Assembly: GCA_029289235.1 (NCBI GenBank)
Contig: JARFTZ010000055.1
Span: 92,244-156,243, forward strand
Origin: Gammaproteobacteria bacterium
GTDB lineage: Bacteria > Pseudomonadota > Gammaproteobacteria > Burkholderiales > Rhodocyclaceae
Length of the DNA: 64,000 nt
Direction of reading: 5' to 3'
Made by a program: the position numbers and the translations under genes. This document shows positions 28,457 to 39,225 of this stretch, in pieces. Each line of letters opens with the position of its first letter. The stretch's first letter is position 1. The notes under the pieces are model-generated. The model saw only the letters and a program-made list of their open reading frames with translations. It did no database searches and was not told where the DNA came from.

Positions 28457-28768
28457 ATGCGCGTCCCGGACGATATCCTGTTCCGCCACTACGACGGCCG
28501 GAGGCATCAAGCCTCGACCGACGAGGAGGGCACGCCGCCGGTCAATGGTTCACCGGCCAGCGGAGACGCGCTGGCACGCGAACGCCGCCGCGCCACGCCG
28601 CCCCACGACATGCCCGACGATGGGGAAAATCAGCAGAACAGGCCGAACGACGAGCGGCGACGGCAGGAAGATCGCCGACAGCGACAAGAGAATGTGCTGC
28701 TCGATACGCGCAGCCGTCCCGACAGACGGCGGTCACCGCTTTATCCGAACGTCAACGTAAAAGCCTGA
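28457..28768 (+). CDS. Small Arg/Asp-rich hypothetical protein
   Basis: A 103-residue hydrophilic protein with no signal peptide or membrane segment and no family I can name. The C-terminal half is dominated by RR, DR and QE pairs (RRRQEDRRQRQENVLLDTRS, then PDRRRSP). The LLDTRS-x-PDRRR motif recalls other short hypothetical proteins of betaproteobacteria. It stands alone between the candidate RNA and the LysE gene, stopping seven bases before the convergent LysE stop. It could be intrinsically disordered. Coding status is likely but not certain. Confidence 0.5.
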   Translation: MRVPDDILFRHYDGRRHQASTDEEGTPPVNGSPASGDALARERRRATPPHDMPDDGENQQNRPNDERRRQEDRRQRQENVLLDTRSRPDRRRSPLYPNVNVKA

Positions 28769-28774
28769 GGCAGT

Positions 28775-29404
28775 TCAACGCGCGACGATCAGACGCACAC
28801 CCAGCGCGACAAAAACCGTCCCGGCCAGACGATCGAGCCAGAGCCCTGCACGGCCGTGGCGTTGCAACCATTGCCCGACCCGTCCCGAAAAATAGCCGAG
28901 CACGCCGAACAGCACTGCCGCCTGGACGGTGAAGACGATGCCGAGCTGTGCCGTCTGCCAGCCGACGTTACCACGCTCCGTGATCACGAACTGCGGCAGG
29001 AAGGAAAGAAAGAACAGGACGACCTTGGGATTGATTGCGTTGGCCAGCAGCCCCTTGGCGAACAGGCGCGGAAGCGCCTCCTCGCCACCCTGCGCGGCGA
29101 TCGGCTTCGCCTTGCCGCTGCTTCGCAAGGCCTGGATACCGAGCCAGATCAGATAGAGGCCGCCACCGATCTTCAGCGCAGTAAATGCCGTGGGCGAGGC
29201 GGCGATCAGCGCGCTGACGCCGAGCACTGCCAGGAGGGTATGACTCAGGCAGCCCAGACCGCAGCCAAGGCCGAAGGCAATGCCCTGCGCCCGTCCGCGC
29301 GAGACGCCGAAACCGAGCACCATCAGGTTGTCCGGCCCCGGCGACGCGGTGATCAGCACCGCGGCCGCAAGGAAGCCGAAAAACTGTTCCGGTGCGAGCA
29401 GCAT
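28775..29404 (-). CDS. LysE/RhtB-family amino acid exporter
   Basis: A 209-residue inner-membrane protein with six hydrophobic segments. The family signature GPDNLMVLGFGVSRGRAQG lies near the N-terminus, then GLYLIWLGIQALRS and the NPKVVLFFLSFLPQFV segment. RhtB-type proteins export threonine, homoserine, leucine or similar amino acids. The substrate is not predictable here. The gene lies three bases beyond the purM stop on the same strand, so the two may be cotranscribed. Confidence 0.9.
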   Translation of the reverse strand: MLLAPEQFFGFLAAAVLITASPGPDNLMVLGFGVSRGRAQGIAFGLGCGLGCLSHTLLAVLGVSALIAASPTAFTALKIGGGLYLIWLGIQALRSSGKAKPIAAQGGEEALPRLFAKGLLANAINPKVVLFFLSFLPQFVITERGNVGWQTAQLGIVFTVQAAVLFGVLGYFSGRVGQWLQRHGRAGLWLDRLAGTVFVALGVRLIVAR

Positions 29405-29407
29405 GGA

Positions 29408-30445
29408 TCAAACGACGATCGTCTGCGCCTCGCCATCCTGTCGCGATTCGATCCGGCCGATTTCGAGCGCCGGTTCGCCGGCAGCGCGCAGCAGTTCGAG
29501 CGCCCGCTGCGCGTGCTCCTTGGCGACGACCACGCACATCCCGATGCCGCAGTTGAAGACGCGGTGCATCTCGCTCTCGGCGACATTGCCGGCGCTCTGC
29601 AGCCACTGGAAAAGTTTCGGGCGCTGCCAGGACGACTGCTCGATCACCGCCTTGACGCTGGCCGGCAGCACGCGCGGCACGTTTTCGGTCAGGCCGCCGC
29701 CGGTGATGTGCGCCATGCCCTTGACCGGCAATTCGGCCATCAACGCCAGCATCGGCTTCACGTAGATGCGCGTCGGCGCCATGATCGCGTCGGCCAGCGT
29801 CCGCTCGCCGTCGAACGGCGCATTCAGGTCGGGCTTGGCGACGGAGAGAATCTTGCGCACCAGCGAATAGCCGTTGGAGTGCGCGCCCGACGACGGCAGG
29901 CCGAGCACCACGTCGCCGGGAACGATGTCCTGGCCGGTGATGATCTTCGACTTCTCGACGACGCCGACCGCGAAGCCGGCGAGGTCGTATTCGCCGGCCG
30001 GGTACATCCCCGGCATTTCCGCCGTCTCGCCGCCGATCAGCGCGCAACCGCCCTGCTCGCAGCCCTGGGCGATGCCCTGGATGACGCTTGCCGCAGTGTC
30101 GACGTCGAGCTTGCCGCAGGCGAAGTAATCGAGGAAGAACAGCGGCTCGGCGCCCTGTACCAGCACGTCGTTGACGCTCATCGCCACGAGGTCGATGCCG
30201 ACCGTGTCGTGGCGGTTGAGATCGAAGGCCAGCTTGAGCTTGGTGCCGACGCCGTCGGTCCCGGAGACCAGCACCGGCTCCTTGTAGCGCTTGGGCACCT
30301 CGAACAGCGCACCGAAGCCGCCGAGGCCGCCCAGCACGCCTTCGCGCAGGGTTTTCTTGGCAAATGGCTTGATGCGTTCGACGAGGGCATCGCCGGCGTC
30401 GATATCCACGCCGGCGTCACGGTAGGAGAGCGATTGCTGAGTCAT
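29408..30445 (-). CDS. purM: Phosphoribosylformylglycinamidine cyclo-ligase (AIR synthase)
   Basis: ATP-dependent ring closure of FGAM to AIR, the fifth step of purine synthesis. The 345-residue protein has [20 protein letters not shown] at the N-terminus, the [16 protein letters not shown]/substrate motif, [31 protein letters not shown] and [19 protein letters not shown] 30445 gives the family start; an in-frame ATG ten codons upstream adds unrelated residues. It is divergent from hda, the usual betaproteobacterial neighbourhood. Confidence 0.96.
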   Translation of the reverse strand: MTQQSLSYRDAGVDIDAGDALVERIKPFAKKTLREGVLGGLGGFGALFEVPKRYKEPVLVSGTDGVGTKLKLAFDLNRHDTVGIDLVAMSVNDVLVQGAEPLFFLDYFACGKLDVDTAASVIQGIAQGCEQGGCALIGGETAEMPGMYPAGEYDLAGFAVGVVEKSKIITGQDIVPGDVVLGLPSSGAHSNGYSLVRKILSVAKPDLNAPFDGERTLADAIMAPTRIYVKPMLALMAELPVKGMAHITGGGLTENVPRVLPASVKAVIEQSSWQRPKLFQWLQSAGNVAESEMHRVFNCGIGMCVVVAKEHAQRALELLRAAGEPALEIGRIESRQDGEAQTIVV

Positions 30446-30573
30446 CTTGGAGTCCCGGAGGAGGCTTGAGCGCACGGTGGTGGTAAAATCCGCGTCTCGT
30501 TGCGAAAAGCTTGAATTTTATCCGAAATCCCGGCCCGGCGCGCGGCCGCCCGCCACCGCCAGAGCCCTCCCCG

Positions 30574-31236
30574 ATGCAACAACTGCTCCTCGATCTGCTG
30601 CCGGAAAATCCGCCCAGCCTCGCCAATTTCGTTCCCGGCACCAACGCCGAGGCGCTCGCTGCGCTGGCGAATTGGCTGGCGCCGGAATGCCCGGAACACT
30701 CGCTGCTGCTCTGGGGCGAAACGGGGTCCGGCAAGACGCACCTGCTGCACGCCAGCGGGGCACGCTATTTCGATGCCGCCAGGACACCCGATCTTCAGGA
30801 AACCGCAACGCTCGGCACTGCCGCGAGCCGTGTCGCCGTCGATAACGTGGAGGCGCTTTCGGAAACCGGCCAGATCGCCCTGTTCAACCTGTTCAACCGC
30901 CTGAGAGCCGCCGGCGGCCACCTGCTGACTGCCGCCAGCCAGCCACCGCAGCACCTGATCTTGCGCGAAGACCTGCGTACCCGGCTCGGCTACGGACTGG
31001 TCTTTCGCCTGACCACGCTGACCGACGGCGAAAAGCTGACCGCCCTGGCTGCGCAGGCCGACTCGCGCGCCCTGCGCCTGCCAGCCGGCGCGCTCAACTA
31101 CCTGCTGGCGAGGGCACCGCGCGACATGCGCCACCTGATGGCCGTCCTCGTCGCCCTCGACCGTTACTCGCTGGAACACAAGCGGCCGATCACCCTGCCG
31201 CTGCTACGCGAAGTGCTCCAGCATCCGCCTTACTGA
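30574..31236 (+). CDS. hda: DnaA regulatory inactivator Hda
   Basis: A 220-residue AAA+ protein related to DnaA domain III. With the sliding clamp it stimulates ATP hydrolysis by DnaA and so limits re-initiation. The N-terminal MQQLLLDLLP is a clamp-binding-like motif (Q-x-x-L-x-L). Walker A is GETGSGKTHLL. A degenerate Walker B region is VAVDNVEAL, and LRTRLGYGLVF and the sensor region DMRHLM follow. ATG 30574 sets the clamp motif at the extreme N-terminus, as in other Hda proteins, so upstream in-frame starts are rejected. Confidence 0.93.
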   Translation: MQQLLLDLLPENPPSLANFVPGTNAEALAALANWLAPECPEHSLLLWGETGSGKTHLLHASGARYFDAARTPDLQETATLGTAASRVAVDNVEALSETGQIALFNLFNRLRAAGGHLLTAASQPPQHLILREDLRTRLGYGLVFRLTTLTDGEKLTALAAQADSRALRLPAGALNYLLARAPRDMRHLMAVLVALDRYSLEHKRPITLPLLREVLQHPPY

Positions 31237-31245
31237 GGAAACACC

Positions 31246-31923
31246 ATGCAACTGGCCCTGTTCGATCTCGACAACACCCTGCTGTCCGGCGACAGCGACT
31301 TTGAATGGGCGCAATTCCTGATCACCAAGGGCGTGCTCGACCCCGAGGTGCATGAAGCCAAAAATGATTATTTCTACGAGCAATACAAGGCCGGCACGCT
31401 CGACATCCACGAATTCCTCGATTTCCAGCTGCATCCGCTGGCCCGCCACCCGCGCAGCCAGCTCGACGCCTGGCACGCCGAATTCATGGATACGCGCATC
31501 CGGCCGATGATCGGCGACAAGGCCCGCGATCTCGTCCGCCAGCACCGCGACCGGGGCGACCTCTGCGCGCTGGTGACGGCAACCAACAGCTTCGTGACCG
31601 GGCCAATCTGCCTCGAACTGGGCGTCGCCAACCTGATCGCTACCATCCCGGCGCAGGAAAACGGGCAGTTCACCGGCAAGCCGCGCGGCCTGCCGGCTTT
31701 CCGCGAAGGCAAGATCAGCCGCGTCGAAGCCTGGCTGGAATCGATGGGTTTCTGGTGGAGCAACTTCGAGCGCAGCTGGTTCTACAGCGACTCGCTCAAC
31801 GACCTGCCTTTGCTCTCACAGGTCAGCGACCCGGTCGCCGTCGACCCGGACCCGACCCTGCTGGCCCACGCAAAAAACGCCGGCTGGCCCGTACTGAACC
31901 TGCACACCGGCGCCGACGCCTGA
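31246..31923 (+). CDS. HAD-IB family phosphatase (SerB-like)
   Basis: A 225-residue HAD hydrolase of subfamily IB. The nucleophile motif is FDLDNTLL (D7, D9), motif II is VTATNS, and motifs III/IV are FYSDSLNDLPLL with a lysine upstream. The closest named relatives are phosphoserine phosphatase-like and CicA-type enzymes, but the natural substrate is unknown. It follows hda by nine bases and is probably cotranscribed. A paralogue at 55981-56646 shares the same motifs and length. It is soluble and cytoplasmic. Confidence 0.88.
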   Translation: MQLALFDLDNTLLSGDSDFEWAQFLITKGVLDPEVHEAKNDYFYEQYKAGTLDIHEFLDFQLHPLARHPRSQLDAWHAEFMDTRIRPMIGDKARDLVRQHRDRGDLCALVTATNSFVTGPICLELGVANLIATIPAQENGQFTGKPRGLPAFREGKISRVEAWLESMGFWWSNFERSWFYSDSLNDLPLLSQVSDPVAVDPDPTLLAHAKNAGWPVLNLHTGADA

Positions 31924-32013
31924 TTCCTGTGGGCTACAAGCATCTGATTACCGGGGACAAATTCGGCTATCATCAGCGTTTTTGTCGCCGTCAAAAGCAA
32001 GAACAACCCAGCG

Positions 32014-33366
32014 ATGATTCGTAAACTCATATCCCGAGTCCTCGGGCGCAAATCGGCGGGCGAACCCGCGGAAATCCCTCACAGCAAGCACGGCATCCGC
32101 CGCGACGCCATCAGCAGCGGCAGCTGGCGCACCGTCGAAACCCTGCAGGAGAAGGGCTACAAGGCCTTCGTCGTCGGCGGCGCCGTGCGCGACCTGCTCG
32201 CCGGCATCAAGCCGAAGGATTTCGACGTCGCCACCAATGCCACGCCCGAACAGGTGCGTCAGTGCTTCCGCCGCTCGCGCATCATCGGCCGGCGCTTCCA
32301 GATCGTGCACGTGATGATGGGACAGGAGACCATCGAGGTCACCACCTTCCGCGGCCATCACGGCCAGCAGGACAGCCATCGCGCGCAAACCGACGAGCAG
32401 GGCCGCGTTCTGCGCGACAATGTGTTCGGTTCGCAGAAGGAGGACGCAGCGCGCCGCGACTTCACCGTCAACGCCCTGTATTACGACCCCGTCGCCGAAA
32501 CGGTGGTCGACTACCATCACGGTCTCGCCGATCTCAAACAGAAAACGCTGCGCATGATCGGCGACCCGGCCACGCGTTATCGCGAGGACCCGGTACGCAT
32601 GCTGCGCGCCGTGCGCCTCGCGGCCAAGCTCGACTTCTCGATCGAAACCGGCACCCGCCAGCCGATCGGCGAGCTTGCGGAACTCATAGAGAACGTCCCG
32701 CCCTCGCGCCTGTTCGACGAAATGCTCAAGCTGCTGACCTCGGGTCACGCCGTGAAGTGCCTGCAGCGGCTGCGCGCCGAAGGATTGCACCGCGGCGTTC
32801 TGCCGCTGCTCGACGTGATTCTCGAACAGCCGCTGGGTGAGCGCTTCGTCACACTGGCGCTCGAAAACACCGACCGGCGCGTCCATGAAGGCAAGCCGAT
32901 CTCGCCGGGATTCCTCTTCGCCACCCTGCTCTGGCACGAAGTCCTCGGCCGCTGGGAAGGCCTCAAGGCCGGCGGTGCGCGTCCGATTCCGGCGCTGTTC
33001 CAGGCGATGGACGACGTGCTCGACGTCCAGGCGGAAAAGCTTGCCATCACCCGCCGCGTTGCCGGCGACATCAAGGACATCTGGGCGCTGCAGCCGCGTT
33101 TCGAGCAGCGTTCCGGCAAGCGCCCGTACGGCCTGCTCGAACAGCCGCGCTTCAAGGCCGGGCTCGACTTCCTGCTGATGCGCGTACAGTCGGGCGAAGT
33201 ACCCGACGAACTCGGGCAATGGTGGGGGGCTTTCCTCGCCGCCGACGGCGAAGGCCGCGCAGCGATGCTGCTGCCGCAGAAACCGGACGAAAAGAAGAAG
33301 CGGCGGCGCCGCAAGCGCAAGCCAGCCGCAACGCATGACGACGCGCACGACGAAGCCCCCGAATAG
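32014..33366 (+). CDS. pcnB: Poly(A) polymerase I
   Basis: Adds 3' poly(A) tails to RNAs, marking them for decay. The 450-residue protein belongs to the class II nucleotidyltransferases. The nucleotidyl-transfer site is GGAVRDLL, with the catalytic aspartates in KDFDVATNATP. The RRDFTVNALYYDP and RYREDPVRMLRA motifs follow, the latter typical of PcnB/CCA enzymes. The C-terminus is a Lys/Arg-rich tail (KKKRRRRKRKP) suited to RNA binding, as in E. coli PcnB. It precedes folK by nine bases. Confidence 0.94.
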   Translation: MIRKLISRVLGRKSAGEPAEIPHSKHGIRRDAISSGSWRTVETLQEKGYKAFVVGGAVRDLLAGIKPKDFDVATNATPEQVRQCFRRSRIIGRRFQIVHVMMGQETIEVTTFRGHHGQQDSHRAQTDEQGRVLRDNVFGSQKEDAARRDFTVNALYYDPVAETVVDYHHGLADLKQKTLRMIGDPATRYREDPVRMLRAVRLAAKLDFSIETGTRQPIGELAELIENVPPSRLFDEMLKLLTSGHAVKCLQRLRAEGLHRGVLPLLDVILEQPLGERFVTLALENTDRRVHEGKPISPGFLFATLLWHEVLGRWEGLKAGGARPIPALFQAMDDVLDVQAEKLAITRRVAGDIKDIWALQPRFEQRSGKRPYGLLEQPRFKAGLDFLLMRVQSGEVPDELGQWWGAFLAADGEGRAAMLLPQKPDEKKKRRRRKRKPAATHDDAHDEAPE

Positions 33367-33375
33367 GCCGCCTCG

Positions 33376-33858
33376 ATGCCCCTCGCGTTCGTCGCTCTCG
33401 GCGCCAATCTCGCTGACCCGGCGCATCAAATCCGCGCCGCGCTGGAATCGCTGTCGCGGCTACCGGACAGCCGCCTGCTGCGCGTCTCCTCGCTGTACCG
33501 CACGGCGCCGGTCGGGGTCGCCGGACAGCCCGACTTCATCAACGCTGTCGCTCTGGTGGAAACCACGCTCGCGCCGCACGAACTGCTCGCTGCGCTGTTC
33601 GCCATCGAGGCGGAGTTCGGCCGCCGCCGGGACTACCGCAACGCCCCGCGTACGCTCGACCTCGACCTGCTGCTGTACGACGAGCTCGTGCTCGACGGTA
33701 CCGAACTGCAGTTGCCACACCCGCGCATGCACCTGCGCGCCTTCGTTCTCGCGCCGCTGCTGGAGATCGCGCCCGCCTGCGTCATCCCCGGACGAGGGAC
33801 GGCGGCCGCCTGGCGGCCGGCGGTCAGCATGCAGCCGATCGAAAAGCTCGCCGCATGA
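33376..33858 (+). CDS. folK: HPPK, 6-hydroxymethyl-dihydropterin pyrophosphokinase
   Basis: Transfers pyrophosphate from ATP to the pterin precursor in folate synthesis. The 160-residue protein has FVALGANLADP at the start, VSSLYRTAPVGVAGQPDFINAV in the pterin-binding region and the signature RRDYRNAPRTLDLDLLLYD, with PHPRMHLRAFVL after it. Length and motifs are those of standalone HPPK. It lies in the pcnB-folK-(kinase)-panBC order common in betaproteobacteria, here interrupted by a chemoreceptor gene. Confidence 0.95.
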   Translation: MPLAFVALGANLADPAHQIRAALESLSRLPDSRLLRVSSLYRTAPVGVAGQPDFINAVALVETTLAPHELLAALFAIEAEFGRRRDYRNAPRTLDLDLLLYDELVLDGTELQLPHPRMHLRAFVLAPLLEIAPACVIPGRGTAAAWRPAVSMQPIEKLAA

Positions 33859-33977
33859 ATCCGAACAGTTGCCCGAAAACCGCCCATTCGCCGACACTCC
33901 TGTGTATCCTTGGCGCCGTTTTCCCCACCCGGGGCCAATAGCGCGGTACATCACGCAACGTCACTCAGGAGAATCGC

Positions 33978-35096
33978 ATGTTCGGAACCAAGACAAAACT
34001 TCGCGAACTTGAGCGCAAAATCGTCGATCTCGGACAAGAGAACCAGTCCTTGCGCGAGCGCCTTGCCGAAGCCGAGCGACAATGCGAGGAAAGCAAGCAA
34101 CGTTGCGCCGGCACGGAGCAACACAACCGTGACCTGCAGAAACTATTCACCTCGCTACGCTCGTATCGCGAGTCGCTCGTCGAATCGCAGCAGACGCTGG
34201 CGACGCTGGCCAACAATCTGCTAGATGAACGCAGGGGCAGTATCGAAGCCGGTACCATGGCCAGTTCCAGCCGGGATGCCGTGCACGCGATCAGCCGCGA
34301 CCTCAACCAGCTCGCCAGCAACTCGCGCAGCGCGATGGAAAAGGTCGCCAGCCTGCGCACCAGCGCCGAGCAGATCGGCGGCATCATCAACCTGATCAAG
34401 GAAATCGCCGACCAGACCAACCTGCTGGCGCTCAACGCGGCGATCGAGGCTGCCCGCGCCGGTGAAGCCGGACGCGGTTTCGCCGTGGTCGCCGACGAGG
34501 TGCGCAAGCTGGCCGAGCGCACGACGCGTGCCACCGCCGATATCTCGCAACTGGTCTCGAACATCCAGAGCGAAACCTCGTCGGCGAACAGCAGCATCGG
34601 GCAGCTGGCCGAACACTCGGAATCGTTCAGCGCGCAGGGACAGCAAGCCTCGGAGAACATCAGCGGCATCACCGACGTGGCACAACGGATGGAGCGCACA
34701 ATCGCCGTCGCCGCTCTGCGCAGCTTCGTCGAACTGGCCAAGATCGATCACCTGGTCTTCAAGTTCGAGATTTATCAGGTGTTCATGGGATTGATCGAAA
34801 AGCGGCCGGAGGAGATCGCCACTCACACCACCTGCCGCCTCGGCCAGTGGTACTACGAGGGCGAAGGCAAGACGCGCTTTTCGCACCTCGACGGCTACCG
34901 GGCCATGGAAACGCCGCATGTCGAGGTTCACCGCCACGGCCGCGCCGCGATCGAAGCCCACCAGTCGGGTGATTTCGCCGCCGGCCTCGCCGCCATCGAG
35001 CAAATGGAACAGGCCAGCATTGGCGTGCAGGAAGGCCTGGAACGCATGGCGCAGCACGGCGAGAAGTCCCCGGAGACGCTCTGCCAGAGCACATAA
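33978..35096 (+). CDS. Soluble methyl-accepting chemotaxis protein with C-terminal CZB domain
   Basis: A 372-residue cytoplasmic receptor without transmembrane segments. The N-terminal part (about 5-85) is a coiled coil. The signalling tip is [20 protein letters not shown] and [18 protein letters not shown]. The C-terminal domain has the zinc-binding CZB pattern: H in [10 protein letters not shown] in [15 protein letters not shown], and two later histidines ([10 protein letters not shown]). CZB chemoreceptors respond to zinc or hypochlorite in other bacteria. It sits between folK and the kinase gene, unusual for an otherwise conserved housekeeping cluster. Confidence 0.92.
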   Translation: MFGTKTKLRELERKIVDLGQENQSLRERLAEAERQCEESKQRCAGTEQHNRDLQKLFTSLRSYRESLVESQQTLATLANNLLDERRGSIEAGTMASSSRDAVHAISRDLNQLASNSRSAMEKVASLRTSAEQIGGIINLIKEIADQTNLLALNAAIEAARAGEAGRGFAVVADEVRKLAERTTRATADISQLVSNIQSETSSANSSIGQLAEHSESFSAQGQQASENISGITDVAQRMERTIAVAALRSFVELAKIDHLVFKFEIYQVFMGLIEKRPEEIATHTTCRLGQWYYEGEGKTRFSHLDGYRAMETPHVEVHRHGRAAIEAHQSGDFAAGLAAIEQMEQASIGVQEGLERMAQHGEKSPETLCQST

Positions 35097-35108
35097 CGCA
35101 TTTTCACC

Positions 35109-35762
35109 ATGACGCAACGCAACCTACTATCGTCGGCCCGCCACATCGTCATCGAAGGTCCGATCGGCGTCGGCAAGACCAGCCTGGCGCGGCGGCTGGC
35201 CGAGCATCTCGAGGCCGACCTGCTGCTTGAACAGCCGGAGGCCAATCCGTTCCTTGCCCGCTTCTACCAGAACCAGCAGCGCTACGCCTTGCAGACGCAG
35301 CTCTGCTTCCTGTTCCAGCGTCTCGACCAGATGCGCGATCTGGCGCAACCCGACCTGTTTCCGCGCACGGTGATCAGCGACTACCTGATGGAGAAGGAAC
35401 TGCTGTTCGCCCGCCTGACCCTGAACGACGACGAATACCAGCTCTACCGCCAGATTTACGATCGCGTCTCCCGCGAGGCAGCGGCCCCGGATCTGGTGAT
35501 CTACCTGCAGGCCCGGCCGGACACCCTGATCTCCCGCGTGCGCAAGCGCGGCGTCGAGATGGAACGCAAGATCAGCGACGACTATCTAATCGGACTGGGG
35601 GAGAGCTACACGCGCTTCTTCCACGACTACGCCGCCGCGCCGGTGATGATCGTCAATTCGGAACATCTGAACTTCGTCGAAAGCCCCGACGATTTCCTGC
35701 TTCTCGTCCAGCGCATCGAAGCAATGCGTGGACACCGCGAATATTTCAACCGAGGTAACTGA
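35109..35762 (+). CDS. Deoxynucleoside kinase
   Basis: A 217-residue P-loop kinase of the dNK family (deoxyadenosine/deoxyguanosine kinase-like). The P-loop is GPIGVGKTSLARRL. The substrate-binding E and FQ region are in LLLEQPEANPFLARFY and QLCFLFQRLDQM. The lid arginines lie in RVRKRGVEMERKIS, and DLVIYLQARPDTL matches the core strand. It salvages deoxynucleosides by 5' phosphorylation; which base is preferred is unclear. Genes of this type precede panB in many betaproteobacteria. It starts 12 bases after the chemoreceptor stop. Confidence 0.9.
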   Translation: MTQRNLLSSARHIVIEGPIGVGKTSLARRLAEHLEADLLLEQPEANPFLARFYQNQQRYALQTQLCFLFQRLDQMRDLAQPDLFPRTVISDYLMEKELLFARLTLNDDEYQLYRQIYDRVSREAAAPDLVIYLQARPDTLISRVRKRGVEMERKISDDYLIGLGESYTRFFHDYAAAPVMIVNSEHLNFVESPDDFLLLVQRIEAMRGHREYFNRGN

Positions 35763-35765
35763 ACA

Positions 35766-37407
<1,642 letters not shown>

Positions 37408-37428
37408 CGCGGAGCGGGAACTATCCGC

Positions 37429-37920
37429 TCAACAATCGAAGCCGTTGTAACGGCGAAAGTATTCGACGTCGGCCGGGCGCATGTACCTGAACAGGACGCA
37501 GACGGTGAAGCTGCCGACCTGGCGCCCGTTCCGGACGTAACCCCAGTCCACAACGTCGTCGCGCGAAAAGCTCACCGTCTCGCCGAGACTGACGTTGCGC
37601 ACGACTTCCGGCGTATTGGCGATCGTTCCCTCGAAACCGCTGTCGAGAATCCAGAACGGCTTGACCCAGAAGGTCTCCATGGCGGCACCTTCGCGCACAA
37701 TGATTTTCAGCTTGAAGGTCGAGGTCTCGGACTCGGGATGGCGGACAAGTTCGAGGAAGTCGTCGAGACTCGCGCGCGCGCGCTCGATCGCTGCCAGCAT
37801 CTCCGGGTTGGCGGTTCCGAATTTCGGTAGCGTTTTCTCCGACTCTTCCGCCTGTGCGGTGGCGGCGAAGAGAATGCCGGCGGCGGAGAGGCCGGACAAC
37901 AGGAAATATTTCAAGCGCAT
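37429..37920 (-). CDS. Exported DUF2314 (YegJ-like) protein
   Basis: A 163-residue protein with a signal peptide (positively charged MRLKYFLLSGLSAAGILFAA, cleavage near TAQA). The mature part has the DUF2314 pattern: LKIIVREGAAMETFWVKPF, a glycine-rich loop, GETVSFSRDDVVDWGYV and RNGRQVGSFTVCVLFRYM. The family function is unknown. ATG 37920 is chosen because it starts the signal peptide; the open frame upstream has no family resemblance. It is convergent with panC and divergent from serC. Confidence 0.82.
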   Translation of the reverse strand: MRLKYFLLSGLSAAGILFAATAQAEESEKTLPKFGTANPEMLAAIERARASLDDFLELVRHPESETSTFKLKIIVREGAAMETFWVKPFWILDSGFEGTIANTPEVVRNVSLGETVSFSRDDVVDWGYVRNGRQVGSFTVCVLFRYMRPADVEYFRRYNGFDC

Positions 37921-38128
37921 GGGGAAGCCCGCTCGTCGAAAACGTCGAATGGTACGTTTTCCGGCGGCAAACGCCCAGCCTCCATCACGCCTCCTTGTGC
38001 GGCATTCCGCCCCATGCTCCACAGGGGTGCGCTCTTTCGTTAAAATGCACCGTTTCCGCATTTGATTCGCCACATTTCCATTCCACCCCGTTTCGCACTC
38101 CTCATTTTCCGAACGAAAGGATTCCATC

Positions 38129-39211
38129 ATGGATCGCGTCTTCAATTTCAGCGCCGGCCCGGCCGCGCTTCCGCTGGACGTGCTGCAACTGGCGCAGCAG
38201 GAACTGGTCAATTGGCATGGCAGCGGCATGTCCGTGATGGAAATGTCGCACCGCGGCAAAGAATACATGAGCATCCAGGCTGACGCCGAAGCCGACCTGC
38301 GCGAGCTGATGAGCATTCCGGCCAACTACAAGGTGCTGTTCCTGCAGGGCGGCGCCTCGCTGCAGTTCGCCGCGGTGCCGATGAACCTGCTGCGCGGCAA
38401 GGCTTCCGCCGACTACCTGAACACCGGCGAATGGTCGAAGAAGGCGATCAAGGAAGCCAAAAAGTACGGCGGCGTCAATGTCGTCGCCTCGTCCGAGGAC
38501 AAGAATTTCTCGTACGCCCCAGCCCAGTCGACGTGGAAGCTCGACCCGAACGCGGCCTACGTGCACATCACCCAGAACGAGACGATCGGTGGCGTCGAAA
38601 TCTTCGACGCCATTGACACCAGCGCCGTGCCGCTGGTCTCCGACATGTCGTCGAACATCCTCTCCCGCCCGATGGACGTTTCCAAGTACGGCCTGATCTA
38701 CGCCGGCGCCCAGAAGAATATCGGCCCGGCCGGCCTGACCATCGTCATCGTGCGCGAGGATCTGCTCGGCCAGACCGTCGCCGGCACGCCGACGATGCTG
38801 GACTACAAGATCCAGGCCGAGAACGACTCGATGTACAACACGCCGCCGACCTACGGCATCTACATTGCCGGCCTGGTCTTCAAGATGCTCAAGGCCAAGG
38901 GCGGCCTCGCCGCGATGGAACAGGTCAACCGCGCCAAGGCGAAGATCCTTTACGACGTGCTCGACGCCTCCAGCTTCTTCCACTCGCCGGTCGCGCTGGA
39001 AAACCGCTCGCTGATGAACATCCCGTTCACCCTGAAGAATGCCGATCTCGACGAGGAATTCCTCAAGGGCGCCAAGGCCCGCGGCATGATCCAGCTGAAG
39101 GGCCACCGTTCGGTCGGCGGCATGCGCGCGTCGATCTACAACGCCATGCCGGTCGAGGGCGTCCAGGCGCTCGCCGACTACATGAAGGAATTCGAGAAGA
39201 CCAAGGCCTGA
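38129..39211 (+). CDS. serC: Phosphoserine aminotransferase
   Basis: A PLP enzyme converting 3-phosphohydroxypyruvate and glutamate to phosphoserine; it also acts in pyridoxal-phosphate synthesis. The 360-residue protein begins RVFNFSAGPAALPLDVLQ and has NWHGSGMSVMEMSHRGKEY, LFLQGGASLQFAAVPMNLL, the PLP lysine in YAGAQKNIGPAGLTIVIVR, and the C-terminal GHRSVGGMRASIYNAMP. Length and start are canonical. A possible -10 TAAAAT lies at 38041-38046 without a clear -35. The serA-like gene follows after 14 bases. Confidence 0.96.
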   Translation: MDRVFNFSAGPAALPLDVLQLAQQELVNWHGSGMSVMEMSHRGKEYMSIQADAEADLRELMSIPANYKVLFLQGGASLQFAAVPMNLLRGKASADYLNTGEWSKKAIKEAKKYGGVNVVASSEDKNFSYAPAQSTWKLDPNAAYVHITQNETIGGVEIFDAIDTSAVPLVSDMSSNILSRPMDVSKYGLIYAGAQKNIGPAGLTIVIVREDLLGQTVAGTPTMLDYKIQAENDSMYNTPPTYGIYIAGLVFKMLKAKGGLAAMEQVNRAKAKILYDVLDASSFFHSPVALENRSLMNIPFTLKNADLDEEFLKGAKARGMIQLKGHRSVGGMRASIYNAMPVEGVQALADYMKEFEKTKA

Positions 39212-39225
39212 GCAAAAGGACAGCC

